64,000 nt of DNA from Lantana camara (lineage: Eukaryota > Streptophyta > Magnoliopsida > Lamiales > Verbenaceae): positions 18,311,001 through 18,375,000 of the forward strand of contig CM074856.1 in assembly GCA_037501455.1 (NCBI GenBank), in the 5' to 3' direction. Below are positions 44,727 to 55,989 of the stretch, piece by piece. Positions within the stretch are counted from its first letter, which is position 1. Each line of letters begins with the position of its first letter. Position numbers and translations under genes: made by a program. The notes under the pieces are model-generated. The model ran no database searches. It had not been told where the DNA came from and saw nothing but the letters and a program-made list of their open reading frames with translations.

Positions 44727-45381
44727 AAATAAACCGGTCAAAGCGACCGTGGGGTTATTACCGAGGCCCCCACCTCATATATAACACCGAAAGCCAAAAG
44801 TATATACTACAAGACATGATCCACGGATCAAGAGTAGACAGCAAGCAGAAATGCCCAACCCAAAAGCTTGGCGATAAAAAAAGATATCTAATGGTGAGCC
44901 AAGGAACAACATCCCTCGTACCACACTCGCTCATCGGATCGCTCATTGGCCTACAAAGGCGCCCAGACTTCCGGGCGAAATTGGCCATCCCCAATGCGGT
45001 GATGACCAAGCAACAAGCGAACTCATACTTGGAGGTGGCGTCCTCAGGACTCTTAAAAGCCACAAAGAGAATTACTTCTCCGTCTCTCGGTTGCCAAAGG
45101 AATAGAAGAGCGATCTCCCCATCAATTTCATCATAAATAATGTCCTTCCAAAGCCGTGTGCTCCAATTCTTCCCATATGCCTGCAAAGTAATAAACCAAG
45201 TCCTCGCCCAACAGCTCCCAATTAGAGTGCACAACAAGTTTATAAATATGCCAATTAAAGCCATTAATAACGTGCAGATCATAAAAAGGCCACTTATTAG
45301 CAAAATCAAAGTTGTAATCAGAGTCCATATCCCTTATAGAGCCCATAACAGGGGAAAACCAATAATTAATTACCTGAACAT
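44727..45381 (-). other. LINE 3' untranslated region
   Basis: Lies between the ORF2 stop and the poly(A) tail. The long open frame on the minus strand (44758-45309) shows no family resemblance and is taken as accidental. Confidence 0.55.
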
Positions 45382-48300
45382 TCATTCTTTAACTCGGATT
45401 GAGGGGAGCCCCCATTTGTCCACTCTAAGCAATCCCTTAAGTTCCGTCAGAATTTCGTTTTCCGGGTACCTCCAAACTCCTTGGGATTGGGATCCTTTAT
45501 TAGCTAAGTAATCAGCAACCATGTTACCTTCTCTGTATATGTGGGAAATCCGTACATGCATTGACTCTGTAAGCCTTTTATATTCTAAAATCAGATGTTG
45601 AATCCGCAAGTCTCCCACTACACCTCGCTGCAACATTTGAATCACCACCATAGCATCCATTTCGATCCATAAATTAGTACAACCTATAGCTGCAGCCTGT
45701 CTCACGCCTTCTACTAAAGCTTTAAGTTCCGCCAGATTATTTGTACCCTCGCCGATACCAATGCTGAATGCTGCCAGCAATCTACACTCATGATTACGAA
45801 TTGCCCCCCCTATCCCCGAAGGACCCGGGTTACCATGGGAGGAGCCGTCCGTATTAAGTTTACTCCATTGATCGGGCGGCCTTTTCCAGACTATAAGCTT
45901 CGTTGATATGGATCTCTGCCTACTAAGCACCACTCCAAAAGTCCTGGCCACATGCACGTCTCCTTTCCACCAAGTGTGATCAATCCTTTTGGTCCTGGAG
46001 AGATTAAAAATATGATTAGAAACCTTATGAATAATGTTATAAGATGAGAAAGTACCTCCATTATGTTTTATCCGGTTTCGTTCCAGCCAAGTGTACCAAA
46101 GAATTAGCACAGGGATGATTATCCGGATGTGACTTCTGTTACTAAATGGTGAAGAATTAATCCACAACTTTAGTATGATCGAGACATATTCAGTATTCGG
46201 GATCTGCACTCCAAACCTTGTCCCAAAGTAGTTCCAAACCACAGTCACCTTATTAGATTCAATGAAAACATGCTTCACAGTTTCTATACAGGAGCAGCAA
46301 ATACACTTAGAAGCAAGCAATATCCCTTTTTGTTGAAGTCTTTCATCAACAGCAATCCACCCAAAAAGTAACCTCCAAATGAAAACCATAATATTTGGGG
46401 TCAATTTGATAGACCATACTGATCTAAGAAAATCTGAGGATTCCTGACCATGGCGCGTTTGTTCCCACACAGATTTTAAGGTAAACTTTCCTGCCGGATC
46501 CTTAAGCCAAATTGGGAGATCCCTATCGGTCCCATTGAAGGGAACTAAGCTGATCTTATCTCCTAAGGCTTGTCCCACAAGTTCATTCAGGTAGTATCTA
46601 TTCCAGTACCTATTCTCACGAACTTCCTGCACTTTGAGCAAACCGTTCCCCGACGTCACATGTTCATAAAGTTTTCCTTCACTCCACCAGCGGTCAAAAT
46701 AAAAGGACAGGTTCCCATGACCAATAGACCAACCAATATGTCTTTCCGCTTTCTCTCGGATCCCCCCTAAACGTCGCCAAATTGGCGAATGATGAGATTT
46801 AACAGCCGCAATGCACGGATGGTCAATACCACAGTACTTTTCGTTCATGAACCGTGCCCAAAGGTTGTTTTCCTCTGACCGGAGTCGCCGCCATAACTTC
46901 CACGCAAAAGCCTCTGCCATATCATCCATTCTCCATAAGCCAAGCCCTCCCTCAGCAGTAGGGAGACAAAGTTTCTCCCACCGAGCCCAATGTATCTTCT
47001 TCGTATCAGTTCCCGAACCCCAGAAAAATCGGTTACAAGCTCTTTGAATCAACTGTATCACGGCCATTGGAGGTTCGATTACTTGAAGGATGTGCATTTG
47101 CATAGACCCTATTACCGATTTGAGTAATTGAAGTCTGCCCCCATAAGATAGAAGCGCTGCTTCCCAACCTTGAAATCTTCCTCTTATCTTATTAACCATA
47201 TCATCAAAAAAGGCAACTTTCTTTCTTCCCGAGAATAAAGGGGCACCAAGATATCTCATCGGGAAGACTCCTCTCCTAAATCCGAGGACTTGCTTCACTC
47301 TATCCGCTTCCATTTCTGAGTTATTACCTACGACGAACTCACTTTTCTCCACATTCACCTTTTGCCCCGATAACTCTTCATAATGTTGGGTAATCTCTTT
47401 GATCTTGTATAAGGAACTCAGCCGACTATTAGTGAAAACCATCGTATCATCTGCATATGCTAAGTGGGAGATAGGAATCTGTGTTCTAGTATCAAAACGG
47501 CTATCATAATCTTCCATTGCTAACCTGTTAAGAGAACAGGAAAGATAATCAGAGGCAATTACATAGAGCGAGGGAGAAAGTGGGTCACCTTGACGGAGCC
47601 CCCTCGAAGATTTAAAAACCCCGGAAGAAGAACCGTTGACCATAATCGAGAACCAACAATTTGTGATACATTTGTTGATCCATGATATCCATTTTTCTGA
47701 AAACCCTTTGGAACGGAGTACCTGAGTCAAAAAGCTCCAATCAATCCTATCATAAGCCTTCTCCATATCCAACTTCAGAATTACATTTTTTGATTTCCTT
47801 CTGCTATTAATACAATAAGCCAACTCTTGTGCAAGCAAAATATTATCACTGATAAGCCTACCCTTGATAAAACCGCACTGGTTAGGAGAGATAACTTTTG
47901 GGAGAACCCGAGCAAGTCTATCATTCAACAATTTGGTAATAATCTTGTTCGAAACGTTGCATAAACTGATAGGTCTGAAATCCTTCCAATGCACTGGGTT
48001 GTTCTTTTTCGGAATGAGAGAGATTGAAGTAGCCGTGTAGGCTCTTGGCAGCGGTGACCCCTCCATAAAATCATGGATAGCATCAGTCACGTCTCCCCCG
48101 ATAATATCCCAAAATCGTTGGTAAAATCTTGCACCATATCCATCAGGCCCTGCTGCGCTATACGGAGATAAAGAGAATACCACTCTACGTATCTCTTCCC
48201 GTGAAGGACTCAAGCATAGGTTATTTGCTTCCTCGCTAGTGAGTTTCGGCATCGACATCTCCAACGCCTCACAGTTGACATCAGGTTGCTCTTTTGTTAA

Positions 48301-49488
48301 CAACTGCTGAAAAAAATTATTTGCTGACTCTCGAATTTGTCCCATGTCTGTTAGTTCTCTATTTCCCTCAAAGATGTGTCTGATAGAAGCTCTAAACCTC
48401 CTTTTCTTAACTAATGAGTGGAAGTATCTCGTATTTCTCTCCCCTTCCTCCATCCACTTGCACGCAGCTTTTTGCTTCCAATAATCTTCTTCCATGGCCA
48501 GATACCTATTTAAATTCGCTGAGCATCTATTTAAGTCAGCAAGGAAGTCATCGGAGGGGTTCCCATCATAACGTTTTTCCGCATCAGCTACCTTCTTTTC
48601 AGCTTCTTTGACTTGATCAAATATATTACCAAAAACGTTTTTATTCCAGTCTTTTAACTTGAATTTCAATCTCTTCAACTTTTGGTGTAGCTTCCATAAC
48701 CCTGAGCCTTGCACCGGCATCTTCCAATTATCTCTCACCACTTGTTCAATGTCATGATGTCGTAACCACATGTCTTGAAATCTAAAACTCGACGGGCCAC
48801 GCATCTCACCATTATCACACTTAACAACTAATGGGGCATGGTCCGATGTATATCGGGGTAGGTGTCTGACATTGGAGTTTGGAAAAACCTCGCTCCATCC
48901 CTCAGTTACCATGATTCTATCCAACCGTTCCCATAGAGACTTGTTGGTCCAAGTAAACACCGAGCCCTGAAACGGAGGTTCCACTAGTCCACAATCTTGA
49001 ATAAACTCATTAAAGTCGGCCATGCCACGAAAATCAGGGCTGCCACGTCCTCCTCTTCTTTCCTCCAAGTTTGCAATGATATTAAAGTCACCTCCTATTA
49101 ACCACGGAATCCTTTGATCACGATTTTCCCTTAAATAATCCCACAGAATCCTCCTTTCATCCGTGTTGCAGCAAGCATTTACCACAGTAATGTGGATTGG
49201 CGAAGTCCAATTATCACAAGAGAGTTTAGCATGCAAAAACTGACGATTATCACTCAACACATCAACATAGATCCCCTTGCAACAAAATAACCATATATGG
49301 TTAGACCCGTTAGACGTAACAGAATGAAAATTGAATTTACGACACATTAAAGAAGCATCTAAATTGATCTTAGGTTCAAGAATAGCAAGGAAAGAGAATT
49401 TATTCTTTTTGCAGAGGTTTTGGAGGATACGTCGGCGACCGTTGTTTCCCATGCCTCTGATATTCCAAATAAGTCCAGCAATATTCAT
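45382..49488 (-). CDS. LINE ORF2 protein: endonuclease, reverse transcriptase, RNase H (1368 aa)
   Basis: Uninterrupted. It begins MNIAGLIWNIRGMGNNGRRR, the usual start of plant L1 ORF2. Residues 1-225: endonuclease/exonuclease/phosphatase fold with LIGGDFNIIA and TSDHAPLVV. Residues 480-750: reverse transcriptase with FRPISLCN, LKLDMEKAYDRIDW, LRQGDPLSPSLYV and the catalytic HLAYADDTMVF near residue 678. Residues 1010-1110: zf-RVT region with WRLLFGWIAVDERLQQKGI and CICCS. Residues 1215-1340: RNase H with LNTDGSSHGNPGPSGIGG and LAELKALVEGV. The length fits full plant L1 ORF2s. It nicks target DNA and copies the RNA there. Start chosen because the ORF1 stop overlaps this ATG. Confidence 0.95.
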   Translation of the reverse strand: MNIAGLIWNIRGMGNNGRRRILQNLCKKNKFSFLAILEPKINLDASLMCRKFNFHSVTSNGSNHIWLFCCKGIYVDVLSDNRQFLHAKLSCDNWTSPIHITVVNACCNTDERRILWDYLRENRDQRIPWLIGGDFNIIANLEERRGGRGSPDFRGMADFNEFIQDCGLVEPPFQGSVFTWTNKSLWERLDRIMVTEGWSEVFPNSNVRHLPRYTSDHAPLVVKCDNGEMRGPSSFRFQDMWLRHHDIEQVVRDNWKMPVQGSGLWKLHQKLKRLKFKLKDWNKNVFGNIFDQVKEAEKKVADAEKRYDGNPSDDFLADLNRCSANLNRYLAMEEDYWKQKAACKWMEEGERNTRYFHSLVKKRRFRASIRHIFEGNRELTDMGQIRESANNFFQQLLTKEQPDVNCEALEMSMPKLTSEEANNLCLSPSREEIRRVVFSLSPYSAAGPDGYGARFYQRFWDIIGGDVTDAIHDFMEGSPLPRAYTATSISLIPKKNNPVHWKDFRPISLCNVSNKIITKLLNDRLARVLPKVISPNQCGFIKGRLISDNILLAQELAYCINSRRKSKNVILKLDMEKAYDRIDWSFLTQVLRSKGFSEKWISWINKCITNCWFSIMVNGSSSGVFKSSRGLRQGDPLSPSLYVIASDYLSCSLNRLAMEDYDSRFDTRTQIPISHLAYADDTMVFTNSRLSSLYKIKEITQHYEELSGQKVNVEKSEFVVGNNSEMEADRVKQVLGFRRGVFPMRYLGAPLFSGRKKVAFFDDMVNKIRGRFQGWEAALLSYGGRLQLLKSVIGSMQMHILQVIEPPMAVIQLIQRACNRFFWGSGTDTKKIHWARWEKLCLPTAEGGLGLWRMDDMAEAFAWKLWRRLRSEENNLWARFMNEKYCGIDHPCIAAVKSHHSPIWRRLGGIREKAERHIGWSIGHGNLSFYFDRWWSEGKLYEHVTSGNGLLKVQEVRENRYWNRYYLNELVGQALGDKISLVPFNGTDRDLPIWLKDPAGKFTLKSVWEQTRHGQESSDFLRSVWSIKLTPNIMVFIWRLLFGWIAVDERLQQKGILLASKCICCSCIETVKHVFIESNKVTVVWNYFGTRFGVQIPNTEYVSIILKLWINSSPFSNRSHIRIIIPVLILWYTWLERNRIKHNGGTFSSYNIIHKVSNHIFNLSRTKRIDHTWWKGDVHVARTFGVVLSRQRSISTKLIVWKRPPDQWSKLNTDGSSHGNPGPSGIGGAIRNHECRLLAAFSIGIGEGTNNLAELKALVEGVRQAAAIGCTNLWIEMDAMVVIQMLQRGVVGDLRIQHLILEYKRLTESMHVRISHIYREGNMVADYLANKGSQSQGVWRYPENEILTELKGLLRVDKWGLPSIRVKE

Positions 49489-49678
49489 AAGGCATCCCCT
49501 GGTAAGGCCGATGACCGAGTCGTCCTTTTAGCGGCCTGTTCAGCGTTGCTCTTGGTTCCAACCTGTTTTTTCATTTTACTATTAGCCTTGAAGTTATTTA
49601 CATTAATATTGAAGTTATTACTCGTAAATAAAAAAATTGTGTTGCAGTGTGACAAACTACTGTTTTTTCAGAAAATTC
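49489..49678 (-). pseudogene. C-terminal remnant of LINE ORF1
   Basis: The minus strand is open from about 49678 to TGA 49486-49488, ending AKRTTRSSALPGDAL. It is Asn/Lys-rich, as ORF1 tails often are. Where LINE sequence ends and flank begins is uncertain. Confidence 0.45.
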
Positions 49679-50640
49679 TCAACATCTTTTATATGTTTTT
49701 TTAAATTAATTAAATTATAGAATTATTATATAATTTTTTAATTTAATATATATGTCCATATAGTTGAAGTGTAGAGAACGGGTCCTTGAAAAAACAAAGC
49801 CAATGGGAGGATTTGGAAAGTCGTGTGCTTAACGGTCAGAATTGTGAACTTTAACTGCTGAGGGACGTAATAAAAAAGGTTGGATTCTAGGGGTTGAACA
49901 ATATGCCAATGAGAAAGATAGGACCTTCACCATTTCCTGATCACACTTCAAGCTTTCCATCATATATCTCAAAGTGGCCCCTATGTGACAAACAAGCGGC
50001 TTACTCAGACGTTGCGTAATATGTCAGGTAAACTTATTTGACTTAGGCACAAATAGATAATAATTAAATTTGAGTTGAATATAAAGTACATTATATAGTT
50101 GGATATCTCGTTGAGTTCAATATGAATTTACTTGACTTAGTCACAAATAAGTTAGAATGTAAAGTAGCTTACATAATTAAATATCTCGCTTTGCTTCTGA
50201 GTGTTTCTTGTTAACAGAACTGGTGCAGAGAGATATATCAAATGGATATATAAATACATATGATCATAAGACTCAATTTGTGGTTAATTAGAGTTCTCTC
50301 GACCAAATAACATATGCGTGGTCATAGATTTTTGATAATTTGAGAAATGCTTAATTTTCATGAATTCGTTGGATTTAGAATTAGAAAGATGCATTATTTG
50401 CCGGAAGTTATTGATTAACTTAAAAACATTAACATGAAAACATGAATTCTTTACATGATTAGGATTGAACTCTTTTGGCCCAATCAAATGTATTTATATT
50501 TCCACCAAAACCGGAGAAACAACAAACGACCAATCAAATTTTACAGTAAACACAGAAGCAATTACAGAAGCAAATGTAACTACAAACACAAGTATTTTCT
50601 CAATTACTACAAGCATCACAAACTCGCAAAAAGGCGTAAG
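49679..50640. other. AT-rich spacer
   Basis: No supported gene. Two similar segments near 50030 and 50110 (both with TTGACTTAG(G/T)CACAAATA) form a short local duplication. Confidence 0.4.
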
Positions 50641-50984
50641 GAATTAAGGTAGGAGAAATGGCAAGGGTACAAGCAGAACTCCTATAGCTTAGTGTTAGTC
50701 AAGAGGGGGTGAATTGAAGATTTTTACCCAAATAACCCCAAGTAAAAGATCATCCAAACTTAGACAAAACTGGAATCAAAATGAAATTAGTACCAACCTA
50801 GAATAAATAGAGTAGGAGTAGCAGGAACACAAGGAATTTATAGTGGTTGGCTTACCACAACTGTGAAAAGCACAAGTTGGGCAAGTTAGTCAAATACCTA
50901 AATTTGTTATGCTTAGGATTTTAAAGATGAGTTTATAAAAATATATGAGTAAAAGATACAAACAACCGGAAACAATCTACGAAG
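50641..50984. repeat. Repeat-like flank interrupted by CACTA 2
   Basis: Contains GTCAAGAGGGGGTGAATTGA, a phrase I associate with plant LTR retroelements, but no LTR ends or coding sequence confirm it. The matching continuation would be 55170 onward. Confidence 0.3.
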
Positions 50985-51690
50985 CACTACAAGAAATTGC
51001 CCGAAAACCGACGGGAAAATTCTCGTCGGTCTGCCGTTGAAAATTCCGACGGAGATCCCACGGGCAATCGACGACAAGTCGACGGCTTTACCACCATACC
51101 CAACAGACATCTTCCAACAGATGCACTGTCGGAATCCCGTCAGAAATACGTTGTAATGTAGTGGCGGGCTCTAAAAAAAAAAACGCCAACCTTTCCAACG
51201 GGGATGCCGTCGGAGCTCTGTTGGATATTTTGGCGCAAGCAGCGCGCCAATGTTACCAATGGTCTTGTTCCGTCGGTTGGCCGTCGGAAACGAAAAAATT
51301 TTTTAATAATAAATTGACCGACGGGAGTACGACGTCGAATTTTCATTGGTATTTTTCTTTATTGCATTTACCAACGGAAGTGCAACGGATCGCTTCCGTT
51401 GGAACTAGTAATCAACATCCAAGCTGTTAGCAATGGGTAATCTGTTCGTTGGTATTCCGTTGATATTCTTAATCATAGATGTTGTCCAACGGAGTTCCAA
51501 CGACCATTGCCGTCGGTATGATGTTTATTTTTGATAAAATCTTACCGACGGCTTACAACCGTTGGTTTCCGTCGGTGTATTTAAAGAAGAGACGGAGTAC
51601 CGACGGGCTTAGACCATCGGTTTGCATATTTCATAATATTATGATGATCGACGGTTTTCTTCTGTCGGATTCCCATCAGAATTGTTAATA
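50985..51690. repeat. Left subterminal CCGACGG-type array of CACTA 2
   Basis: Many copies of CCGACGG, CCGTCGG, CCAACGG and CCGTTGG in both orientations. Open frames here are by-products of the repeats. Confidence 0.8.
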
Positions 51691-52484
51691 AAAAATATCA
51701 GATCTGGCTTTATGAAAACTATGTTTGAAAAAACCCTCATTTTTTCCATATTGAGAAGCCCCCTTTAACTGAGCTTCCCTTTTTGCCAATTGAATCTTCC
51801 TTTCCCCATTTGCTAATTTAAACAACTTGTAATTGAATCTCAGCTGAATTTTGAGTTGTTCGAAACCGGATCTGTTGAAGGAATTGGAGGTGTTGGTCTA
51901 TTTTCAGGGGTTGGACTCTGCGTCGAGGTTTTGCAGCGGCGGCTGGGGCTAGCAACGGTGGAGGTGTATTATGTTCGAGGGAAGGATTGCAAACAGGTGA
52001 GTGTTCTGTAACCCAACTTCTTTTCTTCTTTTTCTTTTGCAATTATTTTTCCTTTTTCCCATGAATTCGATTCTATTTCATTGCAGTGATTTTAAGAACT
52101 AAGTTTGGGAAAATTGCTCTATTTCTGAAGCAGACCAAATTTGTGGTCGTCCTCCGGCGGAAAGCAGCTTCAGTGGTGGATAGCGTTAGGGTTGCATTGC
52201 GAAAGCAGATACAAGAAACCCTTTTCTAGAGCTGAGAGAAGAGACCTAGTGTATCCGACGACGTATTCGATACCTGGTAAGTACGATTATCATTGTCTTC
52301 ATGTGTTCTTGATTTCGATACCTGGTAGGGTTTTGGGAATTTTTTTATTTGGAAGCTAATGATTTGGGATAATTGCTTCCTTATGATAATCTGATTGTTC
52401 GTATTTTATTTTTTTATCCCTAACAGCTGCATAACCGTTGTATATCGACAAAGAAAGTTGAATTTCAATTATTGTTAATCGCAG
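51691..52484. other. Interior of CACTA 2 with possible untranslated exons
   Basis: Moderate GC with splice-like signals, such as a GTGAGTGTT donor near 51997, an acceptor before 52087 and a GTAAGTACG donor near 52277. These may be 5' exons of the fragment at 52485, but I could not join them in frame. Confidence 0.35.
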
Positions 52485-52997
52485 AGCTGCCCACTGAAGA
52501 TCTGCGCATTCAATACGAGGTTGGTTCTATTGTTTACGTTTTAACTTCTATATAAGCAATCATTAATATATAATTTATATATTGTTATGAATTTTGATAT
52601 ATAATTGAGGTACCAGAAATCCCATGAGGAAGAGACGAAAGGGCTGCTTGAAGATCTCGGTTACATTCCCATGGATGATTTTACGTTATGGTCTCAACCG
52701 CAAGGGGGTCTAAACAAGAAAAGGAGGCTGACTGGATTGAACCATTTGCCGAAAACTTCTCCGATGGTGGCTTCTAGTGCAGGGACGTCATCTCGTTGCC
52801 CACGTCCAATTGGGTCACGGGAAGACAGTGAGATAAAGGAAGTGAAGGATGAAATTTTCGAGCTCAAATAGTCCTGCAGCAGGTGTTAGGTACCCTGCTA
52901 CAAGTGCTCGAGATGCTTCAATCACAAAGCAAGGGAAAAAGTGTGCGTGACCGGACGAATGATTACGATTATGATGCAGTAGCTGATAATGACGGAG
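52485..52997 (+). pseudogene. Broken split gene in CACTA 2 (possible TNPA-type C-terminus)
   Basis: Exon 52485-52519 joins exon 52617-52997 in frame across a GT-AG intron, giving LPTEDLRIQYEKSHEEETKG at the junction. The frame continues through GYIPMDDFTLWSQPQGG and a Ser/Pro-rich part to TAG 52869-52871. The next frame then carries on sensibly (QQVLGTLLQVLEMLQSQSKG and a Tyr/Asp-rich end), so a frame change sits at that stop. The helical, Glu/Gln-rich end resembles the C-terminal coils of TNPA-type proteins, but a captured host gene is also possible. Confidence 0.4.
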
Positions 52998-53149
52998 GTA
53001 CGTTTATATTTATGTTATTTGTGTTGGAATTATACTTGAACTTGCTGGATGTTTTTCCTACAATTAGTTCCTTAACTCTTGAAATACTTGAGTTAATAAA
53101 GATTGGTGTGAAAGTTGAAATTTTTTGCACAAATGATGTGATATTTGCT

Positions 53150-53600
53150 ATATTTTGCTGTTTTTTACTGTTTTAGGCAGAAAAGGTGTGAAAGTTCTGC
53201 TTTTTGATGTTTTTGGCAGAAATGGGTGCAGAAACGGTGTGATAGTTGCTGTTTTTTGGATATTTTTTTGTTGTTTTTGGAAAGAAATGGTTTTGAAGTT
53301 GCTATGTTTTATTTTTTTGCCAAAAATAATACAGAAATGGTGTGAAAGTTGCTTTTCTTTTTTTTTTTTTTTTCCGTTTTGGCGCTATTTTTTTGCAGCA
53401 ATGGTGTTAAAGCTGCTGTGTTTTTTTGTTTTAGGAAGTAATGGGTACAGAAATGGTGTAGAAATTGATTTTTTTGCATTTTTTGGCTGAAATGGTTGCG
53501 AAAATAGTGTGAAAGTTTGTTGTTTTTTACTGTGTCTTGCTATTTTTTGCTGAAATGGGTACAGACATGGTTTCAAAGTAGCTATTTTTGGCTGATATAG
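53150..53600 (+). repeat. Degenerate minisatellite in CACTA 2
   Basis: About six irregular units built on AAATGGTGTGAAAGTTGCT followed by a T-rich stretch (GTTTTTTGCTG-like), with period roughly 60-90 bp. The two long open frames over it (53155-53490 plus and 53385-53717 minus) are products of the T-rich repeat. Confidence 0.7.
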
Positions 53601-54569
53601 CACATCATTTTCGTTTGTCATGGAAATCTGTTGTTTCTTGTTTGCTAAAAATCTGCAAAATACATCTATGTATTGCTTTTTCTGGCAAAATATGCTAATC
53701 CGGAATGAAATATTCATTCACAAATGAAATTATAATGTATGATGTAAAAGTGGTCAACCAGAGTTGCCAATTTTTGGTTTAAAGGCCATGAAATATTCTG
53801 GGAATTGTGATATATGATTCCTGCGTGTCATATATGATATATATTATATGTACATACTCTGGGAAATTACAATATGATTCTTGCTAGTGAAATTACAATA
53901 TGATTGTTGCTTGTGATATATGATATATATGTTATATATATATATATATATATATATTCTGGGAATTGTGATATATTGAAATTACAATTCAAGTTTCTTG
54001 CTTTTCTCTTACATATATGATAAACTGATTCTTGCTTGTTGCATATATGAGTTTGACAACTGCAAATTTACATATAAGAATGATGCTTCTTGTTTTTTTC
54101 GTGCATTTGGTGCAGTTTTACACAACCAAACTGACATTGATGCTTGGTTTTTTCTTGGTGCAGCTTAAGGCATTGGGATTGGAGGTTGGAACTTATGGAT
54201 GTGGGCTTAATTTATTCCATTGGACTCTCATGTAATGTTTGTTAAACTTTTCTTTTACATTTCTTTAAATTTAGGTAAGGTTGAGATGATATTTTTAGGT
54301 GTTAATGATATTATTTGACAGTTTACATTCTCTAATTCTACGAATAGATTTTAAATACTAATGACATTAAAACATCGTTTGGTTATGCTTGGTTTCATAT
54401 TTCGGAATATTTTGTTTGCACTAATTTTAGCTTTGGTTGGATTTATGTATATTTGATGCATTCTTGAAACAGGCATATTTTGAAAGAAGCACCAAAATGT
54501 AATGGTACATTTGGTGCTTTTAAAAACGGAATTACAAATAAAAGCTGGCAAACACGATTTAATTTTTTA
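53601..54569. other. Interior of CACTA 2, 3' part
   Basis: AT-rich, with a (TA)n run at about 53931-53956 and repeated GTGATATATGAT phrases. No gene supported. Confidence 0.4.
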
Positions 54570-55169
54570 AAATTTTCGTCGGAAATTCCGTTGGGAATGA
54601 AACAGTTTAATAACCAAACACCAATGGCAAAGCAACAAACAATCCATTGGAATATCCAACGGAAAACCAACGGGCCTCTCCATCGGTAGACTAAAATAAC
54701 ACATTTCAGACTCGAAAGACCCTAACAGAAAATGCCCATTGGAACTCCATCGGAAGAGTATTTCGAGGGGTTTTCGATGGGATAGCCCATCGGGAAATCT
54801 TTTTCAAACATGACCCGTTGGAATATTCCAACGACAAATGTCGTCGTAGCTCCGTCGGAAAGCCGTTGCACACCTATATCGATGGTAAAGCGACAGACAG
54901 GCCCGTGGGTTAAGTCAAACTTCGATACTGCACGCTTAGCATCCGTCGGAAGATCGTGGGAAGGCTGTTGGGAATGCCATACTGATGGGATAACAACGAC
55001 ACGTACCGTCAAAATTTTTCTTTCGACGATAGTTTTGCCTACAGTTTCGATGCCTTCAGAACCCCGTCGGATGGCCATGGGAAATCATTTGAACTGACGG
55101 ACAACCGACGGTATTTTAGAAAATCCCATCGATTTTTGCTCGTCGGTTTTCGGACAGATTTTTGTAGTG
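54570..55169. repeat. Right subterminal array of CACTA 2
   Basis: Repeats of CCGTCGG, CCAACGG, CCATCGG and relatives up to the terminal TTTTTGTAGTG. Confidence 0.8.
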
Positions 55170-55989
55170 AAACCAAACAACACATATGACTGTGGAACCA
55201 AACGTTCCAGGACCCATGCAATATGACAAGGTTAAGAACACTATGAGAACTATCAACCTCTATGTGTATAGCAGCTAATGAAAGAGCTTGAATATCACTT
55301 GAAGTTGTATCTGCATTCCTTTTAAAGAATGAACTCCAAACGAATCGTTAAACTTTTCATTTTGAATTCTGAACTCAGCACGTTTACCAATGACATGGTA
55401 CCAGACAAGTACAAGTGTTAAACCATTCTTCTATTCCTTTTTTTCGCAACAAGTGGGTGAAAGATCCGTTGTGCATTTGCTTGTGAGTAGATTTTGTGCT
55501 GAGTCAGGTGCTGACTCATGCTCTTGACCTTTCAATAACCATGTAGGATTCAACCTTTTGTGCTTTTCAACATCACTTGGAATCTTGGTTAACTTAAGAG
55601 AGTTTTGTACTAATTGGTGATTTGATACGAGATGAATTATATCCTTTTGAGCACCTTCTTCCTTAATCAATCTTTTTCTTGATCTTGATCATTCTTTGCT
55701 TCTGACAATCTGAGTAGCTCCCTTCCTTTCCTTACTCTTCCTTTTTGCTTTGAGAGTTTAGCTTTGTCTTTTGTTGAGCTTCCCTTTTAGAGAGATGGAG
55801 TTGCATGTAACACCAATTGTTTTGGTACCAGATAAGCTGCATCTTTTGATCATATTTTTCTTTAACTTTTCTTTCTTATGATTTCTTTTCTTGATTGTGA
55901 ATGGACTTGGCTTTTGACAATTTTGACAGCTTCTCCTCTTTCCTTATTCTTCAAGATGCTTTTTGCTGAGCTTCCCTTGTAGAGATAGA
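55170..55989. other. Flank right of CACTA 2, no gene
   Basis: T-rich sequence with no coherent frame. A segment around GAGCTTCCCTT(T/G)TAGAGA occurs twice (near 55779 and 55969), each followed by GAGTTG(C/T)ATGT, so a local duplication is present. Its class is unknown. Confidence 0.35.

Larger units (their letters stand above)
44707..49678 (-). mobile_element. L1-type LINE, 5'-truncated, intact ORF2
   Basis: A 20-T run at 44707-44726 is the poly(A) tail of a minus-strand insertion. The 3' UTR (44727-45381) precedes ORF2 (45382-49488). Up to about 63 codons of ORF1's C-terminus remain upstream (to 49678), ending with a stop that overlaps the ORF2 start as ATGA. The rest of ORF1 is missing, a usual result of incomplete reverse transcription. 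I could not find a target duplication. Confidence 0.8.
50985..55169. mobile_element. CACTA-like element 2, about 4.2 kb, non-autonomous
   Basis: The left end CACTACAAGAAATTGCCCGA and the inverse of the right end CACTACAAAAATCTGTCCGA match, then continue identically with AAACCGACG. Flanking triplets are AAG (50982-50984) and AAA (55170-55172), one mismatch. Both arms (50985-51690 and 54570-55169) are packed with CCGACGG/CCGTCGG and CCAACGG/CCGTTGG words. No TNPD-type transposase is present; a small split gene fragment lies inside. The element would need a helper. Confidence 0.85.

Noticed and set aside
44758..45309. 183-codon minus-strand frame after LINE ORF2
   Set aside because: It lies in the 3' UTR between the ORF2 stop and poly(A), and its sequence is Trp/Leu/Cys-rich with no domain.
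53155..53717. 111- and 110-codon frames
   Set aside because: They are generated by the T-rich minisatellite; Phe/Leu/Cys on one strand and Lys/Gln on the other.
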